DNA of 64,000 nucleotides, taken from the NCBI RefSeq assembly GCF_000964005.1, contig NZ_JXYP01000035.1:1-64000 (forward strand), written 5' to 3'. A model generated the notes under the pieces. It was not told the DNA's origin, did not search any database, and was given only the letters and a program-made list of their open reading frames with translations. Position 1 is the first letter of the stretch; every line of letters begins with the position of its first letter. The position numbers and the translations under genes were made by a program. Of the stretch, positions 28,316 through 36,795 are shown piece after piece. Source of the DNA: Williamsia herbipolensis (GTDB lineage Bacteria > Actinomycetota > Actinomycetes > Mycobacteriales > Mycobacteriaceae).

Positions 28316-28393
28316 CGACGCCCTCCCTGTGTACGAAATCGTGACGTCGGCTATCGTACGTTTCGCACAGATGACAGGGAGGGGCGGTCTTCC
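28316..28393. promoter_or_regulatory. Bidirectional eccC/eccD promoter region
   Basis: Both genes begin after an AGGGAGGG ribosome site placed as mirror images at the two ends. The middle (28352-28358) reads tATCGTA, providing TATCGT on the plus strand and TACGAT on the minus strand, so one central AT-rich patch could serve as -10 in both directions. TGTG-TA-CGAAA (28328-28338) faces TGTG-CGAAA (28361-28369, minus), a loose inverted pair that might be a regulator site. Confidence 0.45.
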
Positions 28394-29962
28394 ATGACCA
28401 CATCGACGCCGGGATCCGCTCCAGCGGGCGGCATCATCCCGGCCGGTTCGGGTGGTGTGCTGGCCGGGCCGCGCACATCGAGTTCACTGTCGCCCTCGGC
28501 CGCCGCGGGTATCGCCCGCGCCGTGGAACCCGAACTGTGTCGCGTGTCGGTGTTGTCCGGTCGCACCCAGGTCGACGTCGCCCTGCCCGCCGACGTCCCC
28601 GTCGCGTCGCTCCTCCCCGAGCTCGCAGGCCTGTTGCTGCGCAACCAGTTCGGTGAGCCCGAACGGGTCCCCGACGACCTCACCGTCCGCTGGACGCTGG
28701 GCAAGGTCGGCCACGATCCGCTCGACGACGGTCTCTCGCTGGCCGAGTCCGGCGTGCTCGACGGCGATCTGCTGGTGTTGCGGTCGGACTCGACGACCGA
28801 GCTCGCCACGGTCTACGACGACGTCATCGACGCCGTCGCGGGCATCACACGCCGCGAGTTCCATTCCTGGACACCCGCTGCCGCACGATGGCTCGGTGTG
28901 ATCGCGTTCCTCGTCGCCGCGACGTCGGCGAGCGGCCTCGCGATCGCCGCCACGTGGAGCGACCACCGCTACGACGTCGCCGCGATCGGTTTCGTCGCCT
29001 TCCTCCTCTTCGCCGTCGCCGGACTCATCGCCGGGAACTCGTCCCATCCCGACCGACTCGTGGGCGCCGCGCTCACCACCGGTTCCTGCCTCGCGGTGTT
29101 CGTCGGGTGCTTCGCCGTACTCCCCGGGGACGACAACGCCGCCAACATCCTGCTGGGCGCCGGGGTCTCGACGCTCGTCGCGATCGTGGCGATGCGCACC
29201 ACCACCGGCGAACCGTTCACCCACCTCGCCCTGGCCACCACCTCGCTGCTCGTCACGATCGGCGGGCTCATCGCGGTGCTGTCGGGCGAGAGTGCCCGCG
29301 AGACCGCCGCCATCGTGACCGTGATCGCGCTGATGGTCGCGCTGTTGGCCCCGCGCCTGACGATCCTGCTGGTGCGCCTGCCCATCCCGGCGGTGCCCGC
29401 CGCGGGCGCCTCGCTCGACGCGATCGATTCCCCGGCCACCGCGAACGTCAACGCCGGTGTCGCGGCGATCGGTGCGGTCGCGCTGCCCGAGGCCACCGCC
29501 CTGGAGGTCCGCGCCAAGGCCGCCAACGCACACATGTCCGGGATGATGATCGGTGCCGGCGCCGTCGTCGTCGGTGCCGCCGTCCTCGGCGCCGTCCCGC
29601 ACCCCGACTTCTCCTGGCAGAGCACGGTCCTCGGACTGCTGGTGTCGATGGCGTTGGTCCTTCGCGGACGCTCGCATTCCGACCTCGTGCAGGCCACCGG
29701 GCTGATCTCGCTCGGCGGGGTCGGACTGCTCGCGGTGCTCGGCGTGCAGACCGTCGCGGGTGGCGAGTGGACCGTGTGGGCCATCGGCCTGGGCATGCTC
29801 GTGGCGCTGGCGGCGTTCGCGTTCGGCGTGGTCACCCCGTCGATGGAGTTCTCCCCGGTGCTGCGGCGGATCGGCGAGTTCATCGAGTACCTCATCATCG
29901 CGGTCACGGTTCCGTTGGCGGCGTGGGTGATCGGCGTGTACTCGCTGGCCCGAGGCTTGTGA
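28394..29962 (+). CDS. eccD: ESX type VII secretion channel protein EccD
   Basis: A 522-residue membrane protein. The N-terminal ubiquitin-like domain (about residues 50-145, CRVSVLSGRTQVDVALPADVPVASLLPEL) is the hallmark of EccD, followed by about 11 TM helices. Pro/Gly/Ser-rich residues 1-45 precede the ubiquitin fold, longer than usual. The ATG at 28394 follows AGGGAGGGG. The stop overlaps mycP by GTGA. Confidence 0.93.
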   Translation: MTTSTPGSAPAGGIIPAGSGGVLAGPRTSSSLSPSAAAGIARAVEPELCRVSVLSGRTQVDVALPADVPVASLLPELAGLLLRNQFGEPERVPDDLTVRWTLGKVGHDPLDDGLSLAESGVLDGDLLVLRSDSTTELATVYDDVIDAVAGITRREFHSWTPAAARWLGVIAFLVAATSASGLAIAATWSDHRYDVAAIGFVAFLLFAVAGLIAGNSSHPDRLVGAALTTGSCLAVFVGCFAVLPGDDNAANILLGAGVSTLVAIVAMRTTTGEPFTHLALATTSLLVTIGGLIAVLSGESARETAAIVTVIALMVALLAPRLTILLVRLPIPAVPAAGASLDAIDSPATANVNAGVAAIGAVALPEATALEVRAKAANAHMSGMMIGAGAVVVGAAVLGAVPHPDFSWQSTVLGLLVSMALVLRGRSHSDLVQATGLISLGGVGLLAVLGVQTVAGGEWTVWAIGLGMLVALAAFAFGVVTPSMEFSPVLRRIGEFIEYLIIAVTVPLAAWVIGVYSLARGL

Positions 29963-31425
29963 CGATCGGTCCCGCGGGACGTCTCGCGCGTCTCGTGCTG
30001 GTGGCCGCCATCGGTGTCGGCGCACCGTTGGTCGCCGTCGCGCCGGCCCAGGCCCTGCCCGGCATCGCGAGAGAACTCCCGCCGGTCATCACCGGACCGA
30101 TCCCACGCGAAGGTCCCGTCGCGCCGCTCGTGGCGACCAAGCAGACCGCGGTGTGTGCCACCGAGATCGCGACGCGCGGCGACTTCGTCTCTCCCCCCGC
30201 CGGTCTGGTCTCCCTCGACATCGCCAAGGCCTGGGAGTTCTCCAAGGGTGCCGGACAGAAGATCGCGGTCATCGACACCGGCGTGTTCCGCCACCCGCGC
30301 CTGTCGGTGATCGCCGGCGGCGACTACGTGTCCACCGGCGACGGCACCCGTGACTGCGACGGACACGGCACCATCGTGGCCGGGATCGCTGCGGGCAAGC
30401 AGTCGTCGGGTGACGGGTTCGCCGGTGTCGCGCCCGACGCGCAGGTCATCGCGATCCGACAGACGTCGGAGTCCTACGCCCCCGCCGACGCACGCGAGGC
30501 CGGCTCCGACACCCCGATCAACGCCACCGGGTACGGCAACGTCACCACCCTGGCCCGCGCCGTGATCCGCGCGGTCAACCTCGGGGCCGACGTCATCAAC
30601 ATCTCCGAGACCGCCTGCTTCCCGGTGAACGTGCCGATGCGCGACCAATCCCTCGGTGCCGCCGTCAAATACGCCTTCAGTCGCAACGTGGTCGTGGTCG
30701 CCGCGGCCGGCAACCTCTCGACCCAGGACCAGAACTGCACGACCCAGAACCCCGGCGCCAACGGGGCGCGACTGGCCAACCCGTGGGCGTCGGTGCTCAC
30801 CCAGTCGTCGCCGGCGTACTTCTCGCCGTACGTCGTGTCGGTGGCGTCGGTCGACCCCGACGGCCGTCCGTCGAACTTCTCCCTCGCCGGGCCCTGGGTG
30901 ACGGTGGCCGCACCCGGGACCGACCAGGTGTCGCTGAACATCTCCACCAACCCCCCGGTCATCGACGCGATCCAACTCCAGGGGAAGTCGCAGCCGATCA
31001 ACGGCACCAGTTACGCCGCTCCCTATGTGGCCGGTCTGGCCGCGTTGATCAAGGCGCGCTTCCCGCAGCTGACCGCCGCGCAGGTGATCGACCGCATCAC
31101 CCGGACCGCACACCATCCGTCGGACGGTCGCGACAACGCCGTCGGCTACGGACTCATCGATCCGGTGACCGCGTTGACCACCACGACACCCGACACCACC
31201 GTCGCCGGCGCCGACGTCGCCGATCCCCGTACCGGCGACACCCGCAACATCTATGCCGCCGAGAAGATCACCCCTCCGGCCGCCGCACCTGCACCCGACC
31301 ACACGCCACGGAACATCGCCATCGGGGTGTCGCTGCTGGCGCTGGCGCTCGCGGTGGCGTCATGGGCGCTCATGCGCAACCGCAACGGCGACCGTCGTCG
31401 ACTCCGTGAGGGCACCGACTACTGA
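29959..31425 (+). CDS. mycP: Mycosin, ESX membrane-anchored subtilisin-like protease MycP
   Basis: A 488-residue S8 serine protease. A signal peptide (LARLVLVAAIGVGAPLVAVAPAQA) precedes the catalytic domain. The triad is Asp in AVIDTGVF, His in DCDGHGTIVAGIAAG and Ser in NGTSYAAPYVAGLAAL. A C-terminal TM helix (NIAIGVSLLALALAVASWALM) anchors it in the membrane, with a short basic tail. Mycosins are needed for ESX complex stability and can cleave substrates. The start overlaps the eccD stop and its own stop overlaps the next gene by 1 nt (TGATG). Confidence 0.95.
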   Translation: MTIGPAGRLARLVLVAAIGVGAPLVAVAPAQALPGIARELPPVITGPIPREGPVAPLVATKQTAVCATEIATRGDFVSPPAGLVSLDIAKAWEFSKGAGQKIAVIDTGVFRHPRLSVIAGGDYVSTGDGTRDCDGHGTIVAGIAAGKQSSGDGFAGVAPDAQVIAIRQTSESYAPADAREAGSDTPINATGYGNVTTLARAVIRAVNLGADVINISETACFPVNVPMRDQSLGAAVKYAFSRNVVVVAAAGNLSTQDQNCTTQNPGANGARLANPWASVLTQSSPAYFSPYVVSVASVDPDGRPSNFSLAGPWVTVAAPGTDQVSLNISTNPPVIDAIQLQGKSQPINGTSYAAPYVAGLAALIKARFPQLTAAQVIDRITRTAHHPSDGRDNAVGYGLIDPVTALTTTTPDTTVAGADVADPRTGDTRNIYAAEKITPPAAAPAPDHTPRNIAIGVSLLALALAVASWALMRNRNGDRRRLREGTDY

Positions 31426-32198
31426 TGTCCAACAGCGACTGGGCGCTGAGCACAACGGACTTCCGGCTCCTCTGGGAGCAACAGGACGGGTCGGAGTTCC
31501 CTCCTGACCTACTTCCCGTAGGCACCCCCGGCGTCGATCTCGAACGGCGGCGAATCGATCTCGAGAACGCGCCGTTGACCGGAGGCCGTCTCGAGGCCAT
31601 GGCGGCTTTCACCCGCCCTTACGTGTCGATCGGGGTTGCCGGGATCGACGCGACCCGCGACTTCGCAGATCCGATCCATCACCTCCATCTCACCGCGGCA
31701 TGGAGTGTCGGGGCGGAATACGCGTACGTCGCGCGTCAGCAGGTCGGCGCGCATATCAGCGAGGGTGGCGACGTCACTATCTCACGCGTTCCTTCGAATT
31801 CGCTGCCCGGCACGGTCGTTGAGATGCTGCCGCCATCGAGCGGTGCAGGACGTCTCCCCGCCGACCTCGCGGTCACGTTTCGACAGGAGCCGCTCCTGGC
31901 CGAGTCCACCATCCCCGTGGTGGTGGCAGCACGATCAGACGTGGCGACGGCCGCATTCGAATCGACAGTCACGCCGACAACCTGCGGAAGTCTTCGCGTA
32001 CAGGTGGGATCCATCACCGATGGCCGCCGCCCCTCATCTCTGGAGCTGCGCTTCCGAGACATTCCTGATGATGGTCGCTACCTGTTGATCATCGACGATC
32101 CCGGGGCCGCGATGCCCGTCGATTCCATTACCCTGACGAAGATGCTCAACCGCGTGATCAACCTTCTCCGCAAGCGACACAAACAGACAGCGATTTGA
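31425..32198 (+). CDS. EspG-like ESX chaperone (divergent)
   Basis: A 257-residue cytosolic protein with the N-terminal pattern of EspG proteins (W-x-L-x4-F-x-L-L-W, here WALSTTDFRLLWEQ followed by a PPDLLP segment). EspG chaperones bind the PPE-like helical tip of substrates. It is distinct from the better-conserved EspG encoded at 39630-40427. Placed between mycP and the lipoprotein and large substrate genes, it may serve the product of the gene at 32937. The base composition shifts toward the low-GC patch near its 3' end. Identification rests on the N-terminal region and fold-like pattern. Confidence 0.6.
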   Translation: MSNSDWALSTTDFRLLWEQQDGSEFPPDLLPVGTPGVDLERRRIDLENAPLTGGRLEAMAAFTRPYVSIGVAGIDATRDFADPIHHLHLTAAWSVGAEYAYVARQQVGAHISEGGDVTISRVPSNSLPGTVVEMLPPSSGAGRLPADLAVTFRQEPLLAESTIPVVVAARSDVATAAFESTVTPTTCGSLRVQVGSITDGRRPSSLELRFRDIPDDGRYLLIIDDPGAAMPVDSITLTKMLNRVINLLRKRHKQTAI

Positions 32199-32211
32199 GG
32201 AACGAGACACG

Positions 32212-32940
32212 ATGCACAGGCACAAGCGTGGCACCCTGACGCGAAACATCGGCGTGTCCGCACTGGGGTTAGTAGCGGTTCTCGGCATCGCTGCCTGCAG
32301 CTCCGATGGCACCGACAACGCCCCGGTTGCGTCGTTGAGTAATCCCAGTCCGAGCTCGGTCGCCGCGTCGGCGTCGGTCCCGGCGGGCGTCGAGAAAGAC
32401 AGCGTCCTCGACCTCAACTCGACCAAGGACATGACCGGGGTCGTGACCACAGTGCCGATTAACAAGAGCCCCTATATCGATCATCTCCCCGACATATGTC
32501 AATTCATCCCCGACTCGGTCGTTCAACAACTGGGTGCGACACGAAAGAAAAAGGGATTTACCGGCACCCGCCTGATAACACAAGGCTGCGTAATTCAACC
32601 GCCGTTGGGTGAGCTCACCTTCAGCATTAATGCGGCCATATACGTTAATAATATACGCGAGTTATTGACTCGGCCGGAGAACAGAATTTTCAGGAGCAAC
32701 GTTGAGATTGCGTCATCTCTGAGAGGAACGGCATTTCAAGATACTGGCGTCGATCTGAACGATGGTCGCGGTTACGAGAATTGCCGGGTCGCGTGGGGAA
32801 CGTTTTACGGGGCCGCAGTGATCAGTTTCGATATCAACCCGGGTTACAAGGCAAATACATGTGAACGCGCAATTAGTGCTGCACAGGAAATTGCGCCCTT
32901 CATGCCGAAAAGTCCGTCTCAGATGCGGAGCACGCCATGA
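32212..32940 (+). CDS. DUF3558 family lipoprotein
   Basis: A 242-residue protein with a basic N-terminus, hydrophobic helix (NIGVSALGLVAVLGI) and lipobox GIAAC, so probably lipid-anchored outside the membrane. Cysteine and helix patterns (DICQFIPDSVVQQLG, then QGCVIQ, ENCRVAWG, NTCERAISAAQEIAPFMP) match DUF3558, a family of mycobacterial lipoproteins often found beside ESX genes. The 3' two thirds is unusual in base composition; for example 32641-32700 is 42% GC. The stop overlaps the next ATG by 4 nt. Confidence 0.8.
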   Translation: MHRHKRGTLTRNIGVSALGLVAVLGIAACSSDGTDNAPVASLSNPSPSSVAASASVPAGVEKDSVLDLNSTKDMTGVVTTVPINKSPYIDHLPDICQFIPDSVVQQLGATRKKKGFTGTRLITQGCVIQPPLGELTFSINAAIYVNNIRELLTRPENRIFRSNVEIASSLRGTAFQDTGVDLNDGRGYENCRVAWGTFYGAAVISFDINPGYKANTCERAISAAQEIAPFMPKSPSQMRSTP

Positions 32941-34799
32941 GCGGCGATCAGGTTACCTTCAGCACGGAGGCGGCCGAGCAGTTGGAGAATGCCGCGTCCG
33001 TTATTCGCGACGCGATAGCACAGCTAACGAACTTGGTGCGACAGCTAGAACTGGTCGAAGGATGCGGAGGCTTCCCATCGGGTTCCGCCATACGTGCAGC
33101 CCTGATCGCCTTAGGGAAGATCGCGACTGAAGCAATAATCCGACTTCAAACGGCACTTGAGAAAATTCAATCTTCGGTGCGCGCTGCGGGGAACATTATC
33201 GACGGACAAGAGGACGAATCGGCCGCGGCGATTCGAAGTCCAAAGCCGTCAGCAAGCCCACCGCCCGATCTGTCGGGGATCATGACCGGCGGTGCGCCCC
33301 CGACCTCCAGCGGGACGACGTCGACGCCCGGAATCGGACCGCTCATCAACGGGTTGGTGAACGGCACAGTCCACCAGCAGCAGAGCCCGCTCGGTGTGAG
33401 TGGCGGGTTGCCCGGTCTGCTGGCCGCGCCGCCCGAGGCTCCAAAATCCCCCGGAGCGGATGCGGCGGGCAAATTTCCGACGAACGCATCGCCGGAGGCC
33501 TCGGGGGGGCTGACACTCGATGCCATCCTCGCGGCCCTGAATCCGTCGGACGCAGCGACTCTGACGAGACTCGCCGAGCAGTGGCAGCAGGTTGCCGACT
33601 CGTTGAACACCGCGATCGCGGGCTTCAACGGCGTTTTCCAGAAACTTCTCGGCGGTCCCACATGGAACGGCTATCTCGCGGACACGATGCGAGGAAAGCT
33701 CACCGAGTTCACCACCAACGTGCAGGGTATCGCCGACCAATCGCACGCCAATTCGGGTGCGATCAACGTCTGGGCGACCGGTCTCGGCAACTCGAAGTCG
33801 GCGATCCAGCAGTTGGAAGGGGGCCGCGCGACAGCTATGGGCGCGGCACCCCCGGAGACGAAGCTCCAGGTACAGCAAAGCTACGACCAGGCCGCCCGGA
33901 TGGCCATCGACGGTACCTACAACCCCGCTGTGACCGCCATCAGCGGCGGCCTCTCGAACATCTCCGACCCGAGCAGCCCTGTGGGGACCACTCCCCTCTT
34001 CCTCCCCGGAATGGGCCCCAACAATGGTGGAAGCGGACCCACGTTTGCTGCGGCGCCGTTCTCGGGCGGCGGGGGTGCGAGCGGTGGCGGCGCCAGTGGT
34101 TCCAGCAGCGGTGGCGGTGGTGGTGGCGGTGGTTCCGACGCCGCGGCCGCCCTGCAGCGCCGCGCAACGGCGGACGCAGCATCAGCCGCGAAGACCGCGA
34201 ACAATCCGGCGAACACACCACCTGCGGGCGGGCCGTCGCAATCTGGATCGGGCAGTCCTGCCGCCGCAGCGCAATCAGCCGCGTCGAAGGCCGGCGAGGC
34301 CGGCCAAGGTCTCACCCGTGGCGGACTGGGCACAAACTCAGCGGGGGTCGGATCGATGAGTTCGGCCGAGAAGGCGGCCGCGGAACAGGCCAAGCGCGCC
34401 GCGGCTCAGGCGGCGGCCAAAGCGGCCGGCGGCGGTGGCGCCGGGGGAGGCGGCTCGGCAGGAGGTGCCGGACTCGCAGCAGCCGAGAAGCAGGCGCTGT
34501 CAGCTCGTGGGGCATCAGCGATGACTGCAGCCGAGCGCGCCATGGCAGCCGAGCAGGGCGCGTTGTCGAATTCGCGGGCCAACCCCGCTGCGACGGGCGC
34601 GACGCCGATGGGTGGTGCACGTCCGGGCGGGGGCGGCGAGGACGGCAAGTCCCACAAGTCGGCGCGCTACCTCCGGTCGACCGAGAACGGCGAGGAGATC
34701 GTGGGCGCGCAGGACGACGTTGCGCCCACCGTCCTCGGCGGCCTCAATCTCGACACCACAGATACGCCGCCGACGACTCCGACGACGCGCCCACGCTGA
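32937..34799 (+). CDS. Large EspB-like ESX substrate, Gly/Ala-rich
   Basis: A 620-residue protein that looks like a secreted ESX substrate in the EspB style. Residues about 1-90 form a PE-like helical segment; about 195-310 contain a second helical segment with a WxG motif in GPTWNGYLADTM, the PPE-like mark. The C-terminal half is Gly/Ala/Ser low-complexity (for example GGGGASGGGASGSSSGGGGG). The very end carries EEIVG...APTVLGGLNLDTTD, motifs shared with other proteins of this locus. No signal peptide or TM helix. It overlaps the upstream lipoprotein gene by 4 nt and lies next to an EspG-like gene. Exact orthologue not recognised. Confidence 0.65.
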   Translation: MSGDQVTFSTEAAEQLENAASVIRDAIAQLTNLVRQLELVEGCGGFPSGSAIRAALIALGKIATEAIIRLQTALEKIQSSVRAAGNIIDGQEDESAAAIRSPKPSASPPPDLSGIMTGGAPPTSSGTTSTPGIGPLINGLVNGTVHQQQSPLGVSGGLPGLLAAPPEAPKSPGADAAGKFPTNASPEASGGLTLDAILAALNPSDAATLTRLAEQWQQVADSLNTAIAGFNGVFQKLLGGPTWNGYLADTMRGKLTEFTTNVQGIADQSHANSGAINVWATGLGNSKSAIQQLEGGRATAMGAAPPETKLQVQQSYDQAARMAIDGTYNPAVTAISGGLSNISDPSSPVGTTPLFLPGMGPNNGGSGPTFAAAPFSGGGGASGGGASGSSSGGGGGGGGSDAAAALQRRATADAASAAKTANNPANTPPAGGPSQSGSGSPAAAAQSAASKAGEAGQGLTRGGLGTNSAGVGSMSSAEKAAAEQAKRAAAQAAAKAAGGGGAGGGGSAGGAGLAAAEKQALSARGASAMTAAERAMAAEQGALSNSRANPAATGATPMGGARPGGGGEDGKSHKSARYLRSTENGEEIVGAQDDVAPTVLGGLNLDTTDTPPTTPTTRPR

Positions 34800-34814
34800 G
34801 CCTTCGAGGGGTGG

Positions 34815-35240
34815 TCACCTCGGACAGAACGTCGACGTCGCCTGAGTGACGAAGTAGTCGGCGCGACGGGTGTCGCCGCCGTAGCTCTGTGACATGTCGG
34901 CGACGACCGAGGCGCGCGATGCACCGGACGCCAGGTCGGCGCACACCTCCTGAGCGGTGGCGACGAGGGTCGCATCGTCGGCGAACTTGAGGTCGCCGTA
35001 CTGGAGCGACGAGATCTGCAAGATGCCCAGGAACGCCTGATCGCGGGTCGCGCCGATCGCCTTCTCCAGCTCCGCGGCTGCGGACTGCTCGGCGGGACTC
35101 GGCGTCCTCGACGTCGAGGACTGCACCGACACCGACGACGACTGCGGGGTGGCCGAGGGCTCGGCGGCCGAACCGCAACCGGCGGTCGTCAGTGCGACGG
35201 CGACGACACCGGTCACCACCGCCACCCGCACGCGAATCAT
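34815..35240 (-). CDS. DUF732 family lipoprotein
   Basis: A 141-residue protein with a signal peptide and lipobox (ALTTAGC), a Ser/Thr-rich linker, then a helical DUF732 domain with two cysteines (EVCADLASGAS and TSTFCPR) that could form a disulfide. DUF732 proteins are common in mycobacteria; function unknown. The ATG at 35240 overlaps the eccB stop (TGATG), so this gene is coupled to eccB and its product is probably an ESX-associated surface protein. Confidence 0.75.
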   Translation of the reverse strand: MIRVRVAVVTGVVAVALTTAGCGSAAEPSATPQSSSVSVQSSTSRTPSPAEQSAAAELEKAIGATRDQAFLGILQISSLQYGDLKFADDATLVATAQEVCADLASGASRASVVADMSQSYGGDTRRADYFVTQATSTFCPR

Positions 35241-36679
35241 CAACTGCCGCCGGTGGGGGCGAGGTCGTCGCGCGCGGTGAGGGCCGCGTTCTGGGCCAAC
35301 GTGGGTCCGGGCGGCAGCAGCGCGACGATCGCGTAGGGCGCGGCGAGCGGATCGGGCATGCCCAGGGGCGACGCCGACGATGCGGGCACCCCGTATCGCA
35401 CACCGGTGTCGGTGACGAGGAAGTCCGAGGCGGAGCGGGTGCTGTTCGCGTCGACGCCGGTGGTGCGCACGAAATAGCCGCTGCCGGGCGGGATGTAGGC
35501 GACGTCGGCGCTGAGTCCGTCACCGGTCGCGCCGACCGTCGGGACCATCGAGGTGGGATTGGCGACCGGGAAGTCCGGCCCGAGCGACAGCCCGATCGAG
35601 GCGGCGTCGTCGCCGTTCTTCGTCCACCCCAGGCACAGCGCCTTGTCGGCGGTCCCGTCGACGAGCCGGGGGGCGGTGGCGGGGTATCCGGACACCGCCA
35701 GCTCGTCGACCGTCGGGACCGTTGTCAGCGCGTTGAGCGGCACCTCGATGGGCCTGTCGCTGATCGCCTGCTTCGCGCGGATCAGATCACCCACCAGCGG
35801 CGAGATCTGTTGCACACCGTCTTTGAGCACCACGTAGAGCTTCGAGGTGGTGCCGCCGGAGTTGTCGAGGCTCGTGGCGGTGACGATGGATCCGATCCGT
35901 GCCCCGTTGAGAGTGAAGGAACTCGGCCGTCCGGCGTCGGCGATGGTCGGCGCGACGATCGGCCGCGACGGAGGGATCGCGTCGAGCACCGCGTTGCTCA
36001 CCGACCGGGCCGATGCGTCCTGCAGGCCGAACGTCTGGCGCACCGCGCTGTCGGCGGGATCGATGGCGGCGCGGGTGTTGCGGTAGATGAGGTAGGCGTC
36101 CTCGCCGTTGCGGACCAGCATCGCGTCGTCGGGACCGATGCCCCGGGTGGTCGACAAGGCGGTCGGGGGCCCGGCCACGACACCGACAGTCGGTTGGCCG
36201 TCGGGGTTCCGCGGCTCGTCGAGGCGGTCGCAGACCGTCCAGATCGACCGGCCCGGCGCCCCCTTCGCCGCCAGGCTGCTCGGCGCGCCCGCGATGCCCA
36301 GCTGCGGCCCGCGGGTGTACTTCGACAGGATCTTGTCGCTCACCGAGTTCGGGTTCTCGTCGACGCCGGCCGCCAGACGCGCGGACGCGAGGTTCAGCGC
36401 GGGATGCAGTTGGTCGCCGAGGAGGACGTAGAGCTGACCGGACTGCTTGCTGATGAGCACCTTCGAATCACCGACGGATCCCTGGGGCTTGAAGAACGAG
36501 AGCGCCACCGCGCCACCGAGCACCACCAGCGTCAGCACGAGGCCGACGACGAGTGCCTTGACGTGACCGCTCATCGGGTCGTGGATCATCCGCACGTCGC
36601 GCCGCACCAGGGCGTGCTCGAGACGACGCAGCAGGAATCGGTAACCACTGACCTGGGACTTCGTGGTCCTCTGGGCCAT
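35240..36679 (-). CDS. eccB: ESX type VII secretion membrane protein EccB
   Basis: A 479-residue protein with the conserved EccB N-terminus (MAQRTTKSQVSGYRFLLRRLEHALVRRD), a single TM helix (VKALVVGLVLTLVVLGGAVALSFF) and a large periplasmic domain with paired cysteines (VCDRLD, LCLGW). EccB is part of the four-protein inner-membrane core with EccC, EccD and EccE. I chose the ATG at 36679 because the family N-terminus begins there; upstream in-frame sequence is not protein-like. It is transcribed divergently from eccE and is coupled to the DUF732 lipoprotein gene. Confidence 0.94.
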   Translation of the reverse strand: MAQRTTKSQVSGYRFLLRRLEHALVRRDVRMIHDPMSGHVKALVVGLVLTLVVLGGAVALSFFKPQGSVGDSKVLISKQSGQLYVLLGDQLHPALNLASARLAAGVDENPNSVSDKILSKYTRGPQLGIAGAPSSLAAKGAPGRSIWTVCDRLDEPRNPDGQPTVGVVAGPPTALSTTRGIGPDDAMLVRNGEDAYLIYRNTRAAIDPADSAVRQTFGLQDASARSVSNAVLDAIPPSRPIVAPTIADAGRPSSFTLNGARIGSIVTATSLDNSGGTTSKLYVVLKDGVQQISPLVGDLIRAKQAISDRPIEVPLNALTTVPTVDELAVSGYPATAPRLVDGTADKALCLGWTKNGDDAASIGLSLGPDFPVANPTSMVPTVGATGDGLSADVAYIPPGSGYFVRTTGVDANSTRSASDFLVTDTGVRYGVPASSASPLGMPDPLAAPYAIVALLPPGPTLAQNAALTARDDLAPTGGS

Positions 36680-36795
36680 GATCGGCTGCCACCCCCGCAA
36701 TCGGTGTCGATGCTCGTCGCGCGCCGTGGCGTGCGCCGATACCGGCATTCGTACAGTCATCAAGTCGAGAAATTACTGCTGTTAAGGTACTCGAC

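Noticed and set aside
34081-34170. Gly/Ser codon repeats as a CRISPR or variable repeat
   Set aside because: They are in-frame low-complexity coding sequence without regular repeat-spacer structure. No CRISPR array is visible in the window.
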